A DNA stretch of 64,000 nucleotides from PALSA-350 sp963794165 (GCA_963794165.1 CAWCCT010000007.1:310001-374000), one strand, 5' to 3'. Positions 1 through 9,317 are shown, counted from the first letter of the stretch. A program made the numbers and translations. Notes: generated from the letters alone by a model not told the origin.

Positions 1-1830
1 CAGCTGGCGATTCTGGCCGAACTCGCCGGCGGGGGCGGGTCCCTGCCCGTCCCCGCTTTGCGCCGGATGGAAGTTCCCGCGAGTACATTGCAAACCCTGG
101 TTAAGCGTGGCTTAGTGACCATTGAAGAGCGGCCGGCGGCGTTTCACCTTTCCGCGGCCGGACCCCATCCTCAGCATGTGCTGAATCATGATCAGCAGGC
201 GGCACTCGGCCAAATTTTGGCCCACCTTGACGGCAACGCTTTTGGTGCCTGCCTGTTGCACGGCGTCACCGGTTCCGGCAAGACGGCAGTGTATCTGGCC
301 GCCATGGAGCGCGCGCGCCTGGCCGGCCGCTCGGCTATTCTGCTGGTCCCCGAGATCGGTCTTACGCCGGCCATGGCCGCCCAGTTGTACGGATCCTTTG
401 GCGACAGTGTGGCCCTGTTGCACTCCGCGCTCACGCCCGACGAACGTGCTGAGCAGTGGTATCGCATTCGCCGGGGCGAAGCGCGCATCGTGGTCGGCAC
501 CCGTTCGGCCATCTTCGCCCCGGCGCTCAACCTGGGCCTCATCATCGTCGACGAAGAGCATGATTCGTCCTACAAGCAGGAGGAGATTCCCCGCTACCAC
601 GCCCGCGATGTCGCCGTCATGCGCGCCAAAATTGGCGGCGCCACCGTCGTTCTGGGTTCAGCCACCCCGTCCCTCGAGTCCTGGCGCAATGCCGAGACGG
701 GAAAGTACGTCTTGATCGAGATGAAGGAGCGCGTCAACCAGCGCCCGTTACCGGTCGTGGATCTGGTGGACATGCGCCTTGAATTCCAACAGACGGGGCA
801 GGAGAAAATATTTTCGCGTGAACTGCTGGAGCGGGCCAAAACCGCCTTGGATCGCGGAGAGCAGGCCATCATCCTGCTCAACCGCCGCGGCTACTCCTTT
901 GCAGTGCTATGCCGGGCCTGCGGGGAGAAGATGCAATGCGAGAACTGCGCGATCGCCCTGACCCACCACAAGCCGATTATTCCAGGGGATACGGTCGGCA
1001 GCCCTTCAGGCCAGCGGCTTAAATGTCACTATTGCGGATACATGAAAACCGTCCCCAAACGATGCCCAAAGTGCGAGAGCGAGCACCTGTTTTACCTGGG
1101 CGCCGGTTCCCAGCAAGGCGAAGAGCGTTTGCAGGAATTGTTTCCCCAGGCGCGCATCGGACGCATGGATCGCGACACCATCCGAAACCGCTTTGACATG
1201 GAGCATCTGCTCGCGCGGCTGCACAGCGGGCACATCAACCTGCTGGTCGGCACGCAGATGATTGCCAAGGGTCACGATATTCACGGTGTCACGTTCGTTG
1301 GCGTGGTGGGAGCGGATCATGCTCTCGGTCTCCCGGACTTCCGTGCCGCCGAGCGCGTCTTCCAGTTGCTCACCCAGGTCTCCGGCCGTGCCGGCCGCGG
1401 AGATCTGCCCGGCAACGTTTTGGTGCAAAGCTACTACCCGGAACACTATGCCATCCAGTGCGCGGCTGCGCATGACTTCAGGGCTTTTGCGAAGAAGGAG
1501 ATGCAATACCGCAAGTGGATGCATTACCCGCCCCATGCGGTGTTGGCCAACATCATCATCCAGAGCCCTCGGCTGGAGGAGGCGGCCGCCTGGGCCACCA
1601 GCCTGGGAAAGTGCTTCACCGCCATGCCGCTCGAACAGGTGCGCGTCTTGGGGCCGGCGAGTGCGCCGATCGTGCGCATCAAGCGTATCTATCGTTTTCA
1701 CCTTCTGCTTAAGGCAGCCCAGCGTCAGGCTCTGGCCCGGACACTGCGTGCCGGCCTGGCGCAAGCGGAGACCCTGGGCATTCCCCGCCGCAATCTAATC
1801 ATCGATGTAGACGCCGTGAACCTCATGTAA
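1..1830 (+). CDS. priA: Primosomal protein N' (PriA), replication restart helicase, 5' end outside the window
   Basis: PriA is a 3'-5' superfamily 2 DNA helicase that recognises stalled forks and reloads the replisome. The reading frame is open from the first base, so the N-terminal DNA-binding domain is cut by the window edge; about 610 residues remain of the usual 730 or more. Visible motifs in order are Walker A GVTGSGKT, Walker B DEEH, GSATPS, a zinc-binding block with CRAC, CENC, CHYCG and CPKC pairs, and helicase motif GTQMIAKGHD near the C terminus. The last residues reach a TAA with no truncation. No co-directional partner follows; the next gene remnants are on the opposite strand. 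Confidence 0.97.
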   Translation, partial: QLAILAELAGGGGSLPVPALRRMEVPASTLQTLVKRGLVTIEERPAAFHLSAAGPHPQHVLNHDQQAALGQILAHLDGNAFGACLLHGVTGSGKTAVYLAAMERARLAGRSAILLVPEIGLTPAMAAQLYGSFGDSVALLHSALTPDERAEQWYRIRRGEARIVVGTRSAIFAPALNLGLIIVDEEHDSSYKQEEIPRYHARDVAVMRAKIGGATVVLGSATPSLESWRNAETGKYVLIEMKERVNQRPLPVVDLVDMRLEFQQTGQEKIFSRELLERAKTALDRGEQAIILLNRRGYSFAVLCRACGEKMQCENCAIALTHHKPIIPGDTVGSPSGQRLKCHYCGYMKTVPKRCPKCESEHLFYLGAGSQQGEERLQELFPQARIGRMDRDTIRNRFDMEHLLARLHSGHINLLVGTQMIAKGHDIHGVTFVGVVGADHALGLPDFRAAERVFQLLTQVSGRAGRGDLPGNVLVQSYYPEHYAIQCAAAHDFRAFAKKEMQYRKWMHYPPHAVLANIIIQSPRLEEAAAWATSLGKCFTAMPLEQVRVLGPASAPIVRIKRIYRFHLLLKAAQRQALARTLRAGLAQAETLGIPRRNLIIDVDAVNLM

Positions 1831-1913
1831 ACCGAACCTGCGCCTCACAGCACTTTCAGAGCCTGCGTGAGCCGGTTTATTGGGGAGAATGGAATGCGCT
1901 ACTAAGACTGCGT

Positions 1914-1971
1914 CAAGGCCCGGAGGGCCGTCGGCTAAATGTGAGCCCAGCCCGGAAGGGCTGGGGTATTG
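1914..1971. repeat. Short intergenic palindromes between priA and the decayed locus
   Basis: Two small GC-rich inverted repeats (ggcccggagggcc and agcccagcccggaagggctggggt) sit side by side. They resemble other small palindromes in intergenic gaps of this window but are not the same sequence. No gene is seen from 1831 to 2037. Confidence 0.45.
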
Positions 1972-2037
1972 GGGAAGGATGACGAGCACCGTAGGTGCGG
2001 CACTCTGCCGCGCTCGTGCCCCCGCCTTCTCCTCGAG

Positions 2038-2284
2038 CTAAGATTCTTCCGTGCCGAGCTTCTCATAAAGCAATCTGCGATGAATCCCCAATCTGCGCGC
2101 CGCCTCTGCCTTATTGCCATTGGCAGCCTCTAGGGCATGATCGATCAACATCCGTTCCCACGCTAGAACAGACTCGCGGAAAGGTAGATCAAGAAGCTTT
2201 TCGACTTCGCTCGTCCTAGCCGAGCCCTCTGTCAGGACGAGGTCGGGAGTAATCACACGGCCTCCGCTCCGCAGGACGGCCACG
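2038..2284 (-). pseudogene. C-terminal remnant of an NtrC-type sigma-54 response regulator (Fis-type HTH)
   Basis: The last 80 or so residues match the end of NtrC-family activators: the post-AAA+ linker (VITPDLVLTE), then a Fis-type helix-turn-helix with ALEAANGNKAEAARRLGIHR and RRLLYEKL. The receiver and AAA+ domains are absent. Upstream in the same direction the sequence changes within a few bases to MFS transporter sequence read in another frame, so this is a 3' stump left by a deletion that fused two genes. It has no plausible start of its own. The family assignment is firm from the HTH; non-function is inferred. Confidence 0.7.
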
Positions 2285-3101
2285 CGACCGGAACCATCAC
2301 CATCTGGGCGGAAAGAACGGTAAATGTGGTGAGTGCGCTCGACCCGCCCAGCTGCTTGATGTAGAGCGCGGTGACCGGCAGTATCGGAGCGTTCGCCAGA
2401 TGGAAGACCGCAACCGCTGCGAGCAGGAAGAGGACCGAATGATTGTGTAGCAGGACACTCCATTTTGCTTCAGCTTGATTCCCGCTGCCAGACGCGACGT
2501 GTTCATCCAGTTCCTGCGGACGTATCCAGTAAACGGAGAAGGCGCCCACCAGCGATGCGATTGCTACGGAGTAAAAAATGGAGGCGCTGCCAAAATGTTT
2601 GACAGCGACGACGGCCAGCAATGCGGCAACGATGTTGCCGGCATGGTTCTAGCCCTGGTTTTCACCCAGCGTACGATTCAGGGCCTGGTAGCCGACCAGG
2701 GCGAGAGCCAGAGCGCCAAGCACAGGGATGAAGAGGCTTTGGGCTACGCCAGAGAGGAACAATAAAGAATCGACCCAAACCGCCGTGTGAGGGACGAAAG
2801 GAACGACACCGAAACAAATCCCGACAACGATGGAAGCGAGGAAGAAGAGCAAGCGGCGGTTGCGAACGCGATCCACCAGAATCCCGGCGGGAGTCTGGAA
2901 GAGGAGGGTCCCCAGACCCAGCAGCGCTGTTGCTACACCAATCTGGTCGTACCGCCAATGCGCTTCCCTGAGAAAAGTATTGAGTACAGGCAGCACAACA
3001 CCGACCGCTTCTGCCTGAAAGAAGTTCGCCGCATTGAGCCCGAACCTGCTTTGCCGCGATGGTGATTTGTAGGTCTTCTCCGCCTGCTGGGCCACAACCA
3101 T
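2276..3101 (-). pseudogene. Truncated MFS transporter with an internal stop
   Basis: The N-terminal half is a clear major facilitator: an early conserved FFQAEAVGVVLPVL segment, a second helix with LLGLGTLLFQTPAGILVDR, and the pair GENQ / NHAGN that in relatives is one continuous stretch. Here an in-frame TAG separates them (about 2649-2651), where a tryptophan codon would need one base change. Reading resumes in the same frame through two more membrane segments to AQMVMVPVA, then breaks off near 2280 into the regulator remnant. About 270 of the usual 400 residues remain. Two independent lesions make a pseudogene likely. Confidence 0.75.
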
Positions 3102-3418
3102 GCAATAAGCAGAAGCACGTCGTGCACCATGTTGTGCCGGCCCCGGACTTCGGTTCCCGGGAGCGGGTTTTCAAACCCGCGGAAACGCTCCGTACATCGA
3201 TTTCCGGGCTTTAGCACTGGTGGTTGTTTCTCGAGCGATCCCGACTTTTCCAACATGAACAGCGTTCGCTTTCCGCTCACACAATGAGCGCCGGGCGTAC
3301 ACATCGGACCGCCATTTGCGAGAGAGGTAGAACAGGAATCCAGCGCCTTGTGCACGTTGCGAATGCCCCCCGTTTGGCGCATCGATTGCTCTTCTCCGCT
3401 GTGCACGCAGGAGATCTT
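3102..3418. other. Gap with no recognised gene
   Basis: This stretch lies between the start of the decayed MFS gene (minus strand) and the secreted proline-rich protein (plus strand), so it should hold divergent promoters. An open plus-strand frame extends through part of it from 3224, but it lacks a convincing start and its composition is unlike a protein. No RNA or repeat was recognised. Confidence 0.5.
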
Positions 3419-3941
3419 ATGAAACCACATCACGTATTACTGATTACCGCGCTCAGTCCGCTGCCGATCCTGGCTGCGCGTGCACAAATCTCGCCCGCCC
3501 CTCCTTCAGCCGCTCATGGAGCATCACCCATGGGCATTCCCGCTACTTACAGCAGCCGGATAAGCGCTGTTGTGTATGGACCGCAGGGTGAGGTTCAGGC
3601 ACTTGCGCTGCGAAACGGAGTCGCGGTTAGTCTGCCGCCCGATCTGGGTGCGCAGCTGCAGGCTACCCTCGTCAAAGGTGCCCGGGTTCAGGTGAGCGGA
3701 ACGCAGAGAGTGATAGCCGGGCAAACCAGCTTGCTCGCGCTAAGTCTCACGGCGAACGGTCAGACAATAGTAGCCATCCAACCTCCGCCTCCCGATAGCG
3801 GACCCCCTGCTGCTCCAACCCCCCCCGGGTCCGCCTCCGGGTCCCAGGGGAACCGCTGCCAAGCGTGGCCCTGGCGAACCCCCGCCGCAGGCAGATGGTG
3901 CAGCATCCTGCGCCCCTCTTCCGCCTCCCCCACAGATGTAG
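3419..3941 (+). CDS. Small secreted protein with proline-rich tail, frameshifted in a C8 run
   Basis: The start is the ATG preceded by gcaggag at good spacing; it gives a typical signal peptide (MKPHHVLLITALSPLPILAARA). Residues 35-115 form a conserved-looking beta-rich segment (GEVQALALRNGVAVSLPP, KGARVQVSG) that resembles small OB-fold-like exported proteins, though I do not recognise a named family. After a run of eight C (3819-3826) the current frame loses its bias, while the +1 frame continues a proline-rich tail (PGPPPGPRG, then PPPPQM) to a TAG at 3939-3941. A one-base indel in the C run is therefore likely. In the uncorrected frame translation would run to 4012, next to the permease start. 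Confidence 0.6.
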
Positions 3942-4012
3942 GGAGATGCCATGAAATAGTTGAGCATCGTATGCACAACCTCAGCCCTGATACGAGCGGG
4001 AGAAAGTGGTAG

Positions 4013-5293
4013 ATGACCTCAGCCACTTTCCCTCACATCCTCTTACTTCTGATTGTCGCCGTCAGCATTCTGCTGATGCTGATTCGTCCGCGCAATATTC
4101 CAGAGGTCTACTGGGTCGGTGGCGGCGCGCTTCTGCTGATAATTTTCCGGCTGATTCCGCTCCAGTTGGCAGGCAGAGCCGCCGCCCGAGGCTCCGATGT
4201 CTATTTTTTTCTCATCGGCATGATGCTGCTGTCGGAACTAGCTCGTGAGCAGGGCGTCTTCGATTGGCTATCCTCCGCGGCGGTCAAGGGGGCGCACGGT
4301 TCCTGCGTTCATCTTTTCACTCTGGTTTACGGAGTGGGAACGCTGGTCACCATATTCATGTCGAACGATGCCACCGCCGTCGTGTTAACCCCGGCGATTC
4401 TCGCCGCCATTCGCAAAGCCAAAGTGCCGCCCCTGCCCTATCTGTTCGCCTGCGCAATGGTCGCCAATGCTGCCTCCTTTGTCCTGCCGATTTCCAATCC
4501 GGCAAACCTCGTCGTCTTTCACGTGAACATGCCCCCATTGGGGCGATGGCTCATGTCGTTCGGTCTGCCATCCATCCTCTCCATCGCCGCGACCTATTTT
4601 GTCTTGCGCTATGTTTTCCGCAAAGAACTCGCCCGTAGCACGAAAGACGGCGAGGCCGCGAATTCGCTTTCGACCAACGGAAAAATTGTGCTGGGGGGCA
4701 TCGCCTCCACGGTGGCCGTTTTGTTAATCGCTTCTGCTCTCGACCAGGATCTTGGCCTGCCCACCTGCCTTGCGGCCCTTGCGATCACCGCCACGGTCTG
4801 CATCAAGGCGCGCAGTAATCCCTGGAGCCTGTTGAAAGAAATCAGTTGGGCAACCATCGCGTTGGTAGCCGGTCTGTTCATCATGGTTGACGCCGTACAG
4901 AACGTTGGCGCTCTCAAGCTGACCCAAGCGGCTCTGCAGGAGGTACAAAAACTCGCTCCAGCTCTCGCCGCCCTGATCACAGGCTTCGTTGTCGGTGTCG
5001 CCAACAACCTGGTGAACAATCTGCCGCTGGGATTAATCGCCGGTGGAACATTGCAAGCGGAGCATGCCAGGGGACTGATTGCCAATGCCGTAATGATCGG
5101 CGTCGATCTGGGGCCAAATCTCTCTGCAACTGGCTCTCTGGCCACCATCCTGTGGTTGATCGCGCTTCGCAAAGAGAAGCTGGATGTGAGCGGCTGGGAC
5201 TTCCTCAAGGTAGGCGCCATCGCCATGCCGCTGGCTCTCCTCGCCTCTATTGGCGGCGCCATCCTGATGCAGATGCTCGGCACAAGGTTCTAA
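4013..5293 (+). CDS. ArsB/NhaD-superfamily ion permease (arsenite-efflux type)
   Basis: A 426-residue inner-membrane protein with about 11 hydrophobic segments. The conserved core is the family signature FMSNDATAVVLTPAI near residue 115, followed by FVLPISNPANLVVF near 165 and, in the second half, NNLVNNLPLGL and GPNLSATGSLATILW. These are the two discontinuous-helix regions of ArsB-like carriers, which export arsenite with or without the ArsA ATPase. The family is firm; arsenite as substrate is inferred, because no arsR, arsC or arsA lies nearby. The start directly follows the stop of the uncorrected upstream frame, so the two genes may be co-transcribed. Confidence 0.85.
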   Translation: MTSATFPHILLLLIVAVSILLMLIRPRNIPEVYWVGGGALLLIIFRLIPLQLAGRAAARGSDVYFFLIGMMLLSELAREQGVFDWLSSAAVKGAHGSCVHLFTLVYGVGTLVTIFMSNDATAVVLTPAILAAIRKAKVPPLPYLFACAMVANAASFVLPISNPANLVVFHVNMPPLGRWLMSFGLPSILSIAATYFVLRYVFRKELARSTKDGEAANSLSTNGKIVLGGIASTVAVLLIASALDQDLGLPTCLAALAITATVCIKARSNPWSLLKEISWATIALVAGLFIMVDAVQNVGALKLTQAALQEVQKLAPALAALITGFVVGVANNLVNNLPLGLIAGGTLQAEHARGLIANAVMIGVDLGPNLSATGSLATILWLIALRKEKLDVSGWDFLKVGAIAMPLALLASIGGAILMQMLGTRF

Positions 5294-5364
5294 CGATCTG
5301 ATGAGAGTGGCTGGGATCTAGCAAAACGAATTCTCCGGGAGTCACTGCTCTAGTGCTTTGTATC

Positions 5365-5384
5365 AGGCCCGACCCTAGTCGGGC
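5365..5384. terminator. GC-rich hairpin after the permease gene
   Basis: The inverted repeat ggcccga / tcgggcc with a six-base loop lies about 70 bases after the permease stop. There is no T-tract, so a Rho-independent role is doubtful. Confidence 0.3.
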
Positions 5385-5400
5385 CGCTGAAACTCAATAA

Positions 5401-5502
5401 AGTCCTGGGCTACAGTCAGCCGTCCCTACGGGACTTTTCGGTCTGAGTTGCACAAACCCAGGACTGTCGTCCTGGGCTACACTCAGTCGTCCCTGCGGGA
5501 CT
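5401..5502. repeat. Two copies of a tcctgggctac palindromic repeat (family E)
   Basis: Two direct copies (5401-5435 and 5469-5502) share the pattern gtcctgggctac, cagtcgtccct and cgggact, with outer bases able to pair (agtccc/gggact). A third copy is at 16293-16327. They lie between two convergent genes and have no coding potential. Confidence 0.6.
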
Positions 5503-5574
5503 GAGTTCAAAATCTCGGCTCTCACGCAGACTCTTTGGCACCTGAGGGCGCGCTTTCTCCTTGGGAAGTACACC

Positions 5575-6552
5575 TTAGCGAAACAGGTCCAGCACGCTGG
5601 TGCCAACAAACGGAGCGGGCAACAACGTCAGCACCAGGATGGCGAGCGCCACCCAACAGAGCCAGCGATGCTTATACGGCATGAGTGGAAAATACGGAAC
5701 ATGGGGATGGCGCATCGCCGGCACCAGCAGGATCAACCCCCACAGTACCCATCCGGTCCACAGCGTTAAGCCCATCACCAGCAGGACCACCGGCACAACA
5801 AACGTCATCCGTCGATGCCAGCGGGGCGAAATCGCATACAAAATATGGCCGCCGTCCAGCTGACCCGCGGGAATAAGGTTGAGAGAAGTGACAAACAGTC
5901 CTACCCAACTCGCAATCAGGATGGGGTGGGGAATCTCCCTATACATCGCCGGGACCGCGAGCAACCGGCCCAGCAACGTGATGGTTAAGGGCCAGTGAAA
6001 CTGCACCAGCGCGGGCGCGGTTCCGGGGCCAGCGGGCCGCGAAAGTAGGATGCCCAGGATGGTGGTGGGCAGCGCCACCAGGTATCCGGCGATCGGCCCC
6101 GCGATGCCTACTTCGATCAGCGCCCGGCGGGAAGGGATGCGAGAACGGATGCGGATCACGGCTCCGGCCGTTCCGCTCAAGGTAGGTGCCGGCAGAACGT
6201 AAGGCCACGAAACCCGAATGCCATGGTGGCGGCAGAAAAAATAGTGCCCCGCCTCGTGGGCCAGCAAGATCCCCAGCAGAGCCAGCGAGAAGGACCAGCC
6301 GCTGGCCAGTGCTGCGGGATGTTGCCAGATCCAGTGCAAAGGGAAAAGATCTCCGTCATTCACCAGCGGGGGCTGGCCCAGGCGGAAATTCTGCATCAGC
6401 AGCGCACCAGTGCTCGCGGTAGTGAAAATGCTCACTACCAGCAGGCAGACCGGGACCCAGGCTATGGATGGCGCTGCCCTGGGGGGAAGGTCCAGATCGC
6501 TGGGGCTATGGAAAAGCGGACGATCCGCGGCCGGCATTTCTACGTCTGTCAA
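5575..6552 (-). CDS. Site-2 protease family membrane metalloprotease (peptidase M50)
   Basis: A 325-residue polytopic protein. The zinc site HEAGH lies near residue 100 in a membrane segment, and the third ligand region NLIPAGQLDGGH lies near residue 225, both as in site-2 protease relatives; the GIAGPIAGYL segment between them is also conserved. No PDZ domain is visible. The protein probably cleaves a membrane-bound substrate within the bilayer, but the substrate cannot be told from context. It starts 9 bases after the HU gene on the same strand, which suggests one transcript. Confidence 0.85.
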   Translation of the reverse strand: MTDVEMPAADRPLFHSPSDLDLPPRAAPSIAWVPVCLLVVSIFTTASTGALLMQNFRLGQPPLVNDGDLFPLHWIWQHPAALASGWSFSLALLGILLAHEAGHYFFCRHHGIRVSWPYVLPAPTLSGTAGAVIRIRSRIPSRRALIEVGIAGPIAGYLVALPTTILGILLSRPAGPGTAPALVQFHWPLTITLLGRLLAVPAMYREIPHPILIASWVGLFVTSLNLIPAGQLDGGHILYAISPRWHRRMTFVVPVVLLVMGLTLWTGWVLWGLILLVPAMRHPHVPYFPLMPYKHRWLCWVALAILVLTLLPAPFVGTSVLDLFR

Positions 6553-6561
6553 GGGAGGATG

Positions 6562-6834
6562 CTATGAATCCAGCAGATGAAGTTCCTTGCCCGGCTTGAA
6601 ACGAACAGCCTTGCCCGGAGTGATGGTGACTTCCGCACCGGTTCTTGGATTGCGGCCGATCCCCGTCTTGCGCGGGCGGACATTGAACACCCCGAAGCCT
6701 CGCAGTTCGATGCGGTCGCCCGAAGCGAGCGCTTTTTTCAGGCTCTCAAAAACCGTATCTACAGCCGCTTCCGCTTTGTTGCGCGGTAGTCCGGTCTTCG
6801 CGATCACTTGATGGATGATGTCCTGTTTAATCAA
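6562..6834 (-). CDS. hup: HU/IHF-family DNA-binding protein
   Basis: A small nucleoid protein that bends DNA as a dimer. The fold is complete: an N-terminal helix pair, GDRIELRGFGVFNVRPRKTG, then the HU signature GRNPRTG and the arm ending GKAVRFKPGKEL. The reading frame is open further upstream, but homology begins at a TTG codon (product starts MIKQDIIHQVIA), giving exactly 90 residues, the normal HU length, with ggggtaaagg just before it. An upstream ATG at 6900 would add a 22-residue unrelated extension, so the TTG start is preferred. Confidence 0.9.
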   Translation of the reverse strand: MIKQDIIHQVIAKTGLPRNKAEAAVDTVFESLKKALASGDRIELRGFGVFNVRPRKTGIGRNPRTGAEVTITPGKAVRFKPGKELHLLDS

Positions 6835-7005
6835 TGCCTTTACCCCGAGGGATGAATAGGTAACTGCAATGGCCGGAGCTACGTCCTCATCGTATAGCAT
6901 CCGGCAGTTCGGCGTGATGAAGATTGTCAACGAACCCGGCCTACCGTAAGATGCAGTTTCCTGCAAAAGGATTATTTATCCGCATCATCACCCCAAAGGA
7001 GTTGC

Positions 7006-7557
7006 ATGTCCATTCAGTCCGACCGTTGGATTCGGGAGCAGTCGCAAAAGGGCATGATTGTCCCGTTCAGCGAAAAGCAGGTGCGGGAGGGTGTCATCTC
7101 CTATGGCCTTTCCTCTTACGGCTACGACCTTCGCGTCTCCGATGAGTTCAAGATCTTCACCAACGTAAACAGCGCCGTCATCGACCCCAAAGACTTTGAC
7201 GAGCGGTCTTTCGTCACAGTCACTGCCCCCTCAGTGCTTATTCCTCCGAATTCCTTTGCTCTTGCCCGCTCAGTGGAATATTTTAAAATTCCCCGCGACG
7301 TGCTCACCATCTGTGTTGGGAAATCGACGTACGCCCGCTGCGGCATCATCGTCAACGTCACTCCGTTCGAACCGGAGTGGGAAGGCTTTGTGACTCTCGA
7401 AATTTCAAACACTACCCCCCTGCCGGCCCGGGTCTATGCCAATGAGGGCCTCTGCCAGATTCTCTTCTTCCGTTCTGACGAGCCGTGCGAGATCAGCTAT
7501 GCCGATCGCAAGGGTAAATACCAAAAGCAACAGGGTATCGTGCTTCCCAAACTGTGA
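7006..7557 (+). CDS. dcd: dCTP deaminase
   Basis: Converts dCTP to dUTP, feeding dTMP synthesis. The 183-residue length and trimeric dUTPase-like fold motifs are typical: SYGYDLRV near residue 37, the active-site segment KSTYARCG (residues 106-113), and EPEWEG followed by LEISN with the catalytic glutamate at 132. An aaaggag site precedes the ATG at good spacing. The next gene starts within the stop codon (TGATG), so a response-regulator-like protein is translationally coupled to this housekeeping enzyme. Confidence 0.96.
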   Translation: MSIQSDRWIREQSQKGMIVPFSEKQVREGVISYGLSSYGYDLRVSDEFKIFTNVNSAVIDPKDFDERSFVTVTAPSVLIPPNSFALARSVEYFKIPRDVLTICVGKSTYARCGIIVNVTPFEPEWEGFVTLEISNTTPLPARVYANEGLCQILFFRSDEPCEISYADRKGKYQKQQGIVLPKL

Positions 7558-8216
7558 TGGCCGAGCCGGCGAAATCCCTTCCCCGATTGCGCGTGGCGCT
7601 GCTTGAACCGGAGCCCATCCGCGTACAAGGCTTCGTCACAATTTTTCAGGATCATCCCCGTATCGAATTCGTGGTGACTGAGCTGGCAACATTCCTGGCC
7701 GATCATGAGTTCAAGCTGGCCTTGGTTGGCCTTCACGGACAAGGGCTCCCGCTGCAGCTGGTCGGCACCATCCATGGACTGCGGCCCGATGTCCGGCTGG
7801 TCGTCATGGGCTCGGATGCAGACGACGAGGTCATCCTGCAGGCCATCAGCGCCGGTGCCAAAGCATATCTCGAAGCCAATGCCACGCCCCAACAGGTCGA
7901 ACAGGCGATCATGACCGTAAGTCAGGGGTCGATCTGGGCTCCGCGCCGAGTGTTGTCCATCTTTGTCGATCGCGCGACCAAGCCGTCGCGGTCCCCAGCT
8001 CCAGCTTCAGCTCATTTCACTCCCCGCGAGACCGAGGTGCTCAAACTGTTGGTTGCCGCCCGGTCCAACCGTGAAATTGCCCGCACCCTGGGTATTGAAG
8101 AGCGGACCGTGAAAGCTCACGTAGCCAAGCTTATGCGCAAGGTGGGTGTGGAGAACCGGATCGCCCTCTCCATCTACGCGGTGACCAACTCGATCGTCGC
8201 CCCCAACAAGGAATAG
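7557..8216 (+). CDS. NarL/LuxR-type regulator with degenerate receiver domain
   Basis: About 219 residues: an N-terminal receiver-like domain (1-125) and a C-terminal LuxR helix-turn-helix with FTPRETEVLKLLVAARSNRE and VKAHVAKLMRKVGV. The receiver lacks the acidic pocket (LLEPEP replaces the usual double-Asp site) and has LVGLHGQG where the phosphorylated Asp would be, so phosphotransfer is unlikely. The late fold element GAKAYLEANATPQQ is retained. The ATG at 7557 overlaps the dcd stop; a GTG one codon earlier is an alternative. The target genes are not evident. Confidence 0.85.
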   Translation: MAEPAKSLPRLRVALLEPEPIRVQGFVTIFQDHPRIEFVVTELATFLADHEFKLALVGLHGQGLPLQLVGTIHGLRPDVRLVVMGSDADDEVILQAISAGAKAYLEANATPQQVEQAIMTVSQGSIWAPRRVLSIFVDRATKPSRSPAPASAHFTPRETEVLKLLVAARSNREIARTLGIEERTVKAHVAKLMRKVGVENRIALSIYAVTNSIVAPNKE

Positions 8217-8308
8217 AGGCATTACTTTTGTGCATGGTACCTTGGTGACATTGCTAGGTTACCTTACTTAGCCGAAAGTTACTTTAGAAACAACGCAGAT
8301 CTGGGGAC

Positions 8309-8353
8309 GGGGCTTCTGATGGCGAGGTTTGCAATCACCAGCCCCCTTTTTTT
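8309..8353 (+). terminator. Candidate Rho-independent terminator after the LuxR-type gene
   Basis: An imperfect stem (ggggct, then tgat, pairing with atca and agcccc) is followed by c and seven T. It lies about 90 bases after the regulator stop and before the SYLF gene. No gene is seen in the rest of 8217-8522. Confidence 0.55.
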
Positions 8354-8522
8354 GGGGCCGCCCGGCTCACTTCGCTCCCAACTCCTGTTGATAATCCTGC
8401 ATCTTAGCAACTGCGCACATCCTACCTTTTGCGATACCGGCTTTGTGGAAAAGCTGCGTAAACCTCAGCGTATTCGGTTACCGTGGGGACATGTGTCCCC
8501 CCACCTGGAGATTTGAAAGACC

Positions 8523-9216
8523 ATGAAACAGATTTTTGCAATACTTTGCGTTGTTGGGATCTCTCTCACAACATTGTCTGCCTATGCAGCGGACGACAAG
8601 GCCACTCTGGATGCGCGCATCCAAAGCGCGAAAGATGTCCTGGACGACATCATGGCGACCCCGGACAAAGCAATTCCCAATCAGATCATGTCGCAGGCCA
8701 CTTGCGTCGGTGTTGTCCCCAGCGTGAAGAAGGGCGCCTTCCTGGTCGGCGCGGAATATGGCCAGGGCGTCGTTACCTGCCGCACCGGCCACGGCTGGAG
8801 CGCTCCCGCCTTCATCAGGATCGCGGGCGGCAGCTTCGGGTTTCAAATAGGCGGCCAGGCCACTGACCTGGTGCTGGTTGCGGTCAATGACAAAGGGTTT
8901 CAGGACCTGTTGAAGAGCAAATTCAAGATCGGCGGCGATGCTTCGGCTGCGGCAGGCCCGGTAGGCCGCGACTCCCAGGCTGCGACCGACTGGAAACTGA
9001 ACGCTGAGTTGCTTACCTATTCGCGTGCCAAAGGGCTGTTTGCCGGTGTCGACCTCACCGGAGCTGTAGTGGATGAGAATGTAGACGCCACGCGCACGTT
9101 CTACGGCGAGGCCCACCCCAGCGCACAGATCCTGAAGGGCGAGGTTGCCACGCCCGACGGACGCCCGGCCGTTCGTACGCACGGTGGCCAAATACTTCTC
9201 CGAAGTACGCAAGTAG
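8523..9216 (+). CDS. Exported SYLF-domain (Ysc84-type) lipid-binding protein, frameshifted near the C terminus
   Basis: A signal peptide (MKQIFAILCVVGISLTTLSAYA) is followed by the SYLF fold: IPNQIMSQATCVGVVPSVKK, GAEYGQGVV, and later the tail with AELLTYSRAKGLFAGVDL. The family binds phosphoinositides in eukaryotes; its bacterial role is not settled. Near 9165-9172 the frame changes: the current frame continues into an unrelated 30-residue tail, whereas the +1 frame reads PFVRTVAKYFSEVRK and stops at 9214-9216, which fits the family's usual ending. A one-base indel in a CG-rich run is likely. Upstream of the lipid A acyltransferase genes, same strand. Confidence 0.8.
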
Positions 9217-9317
9217 CACCATCCAATTGCTGTTCGAGGCTGCCCGGCGAACGTTGCCGGGCAGTTTTGCGTGCGCGCACGATTTAGACTGCTGCCAGGG
9301 GACAGCTGTGCTGGCGG

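Noticed and set aside
1006..1764. 252-codon minus-strand frame
   Set aside because: Antisense shadow of the helicase C-terminal half of priA, with no recognisable motif.
3224..3418. N-terminal extension of the small secreted protein
   Set aside because: The extension is unlike protein, and the internal ATG at 3419 has a good ribosome site and a proper signal peptide.
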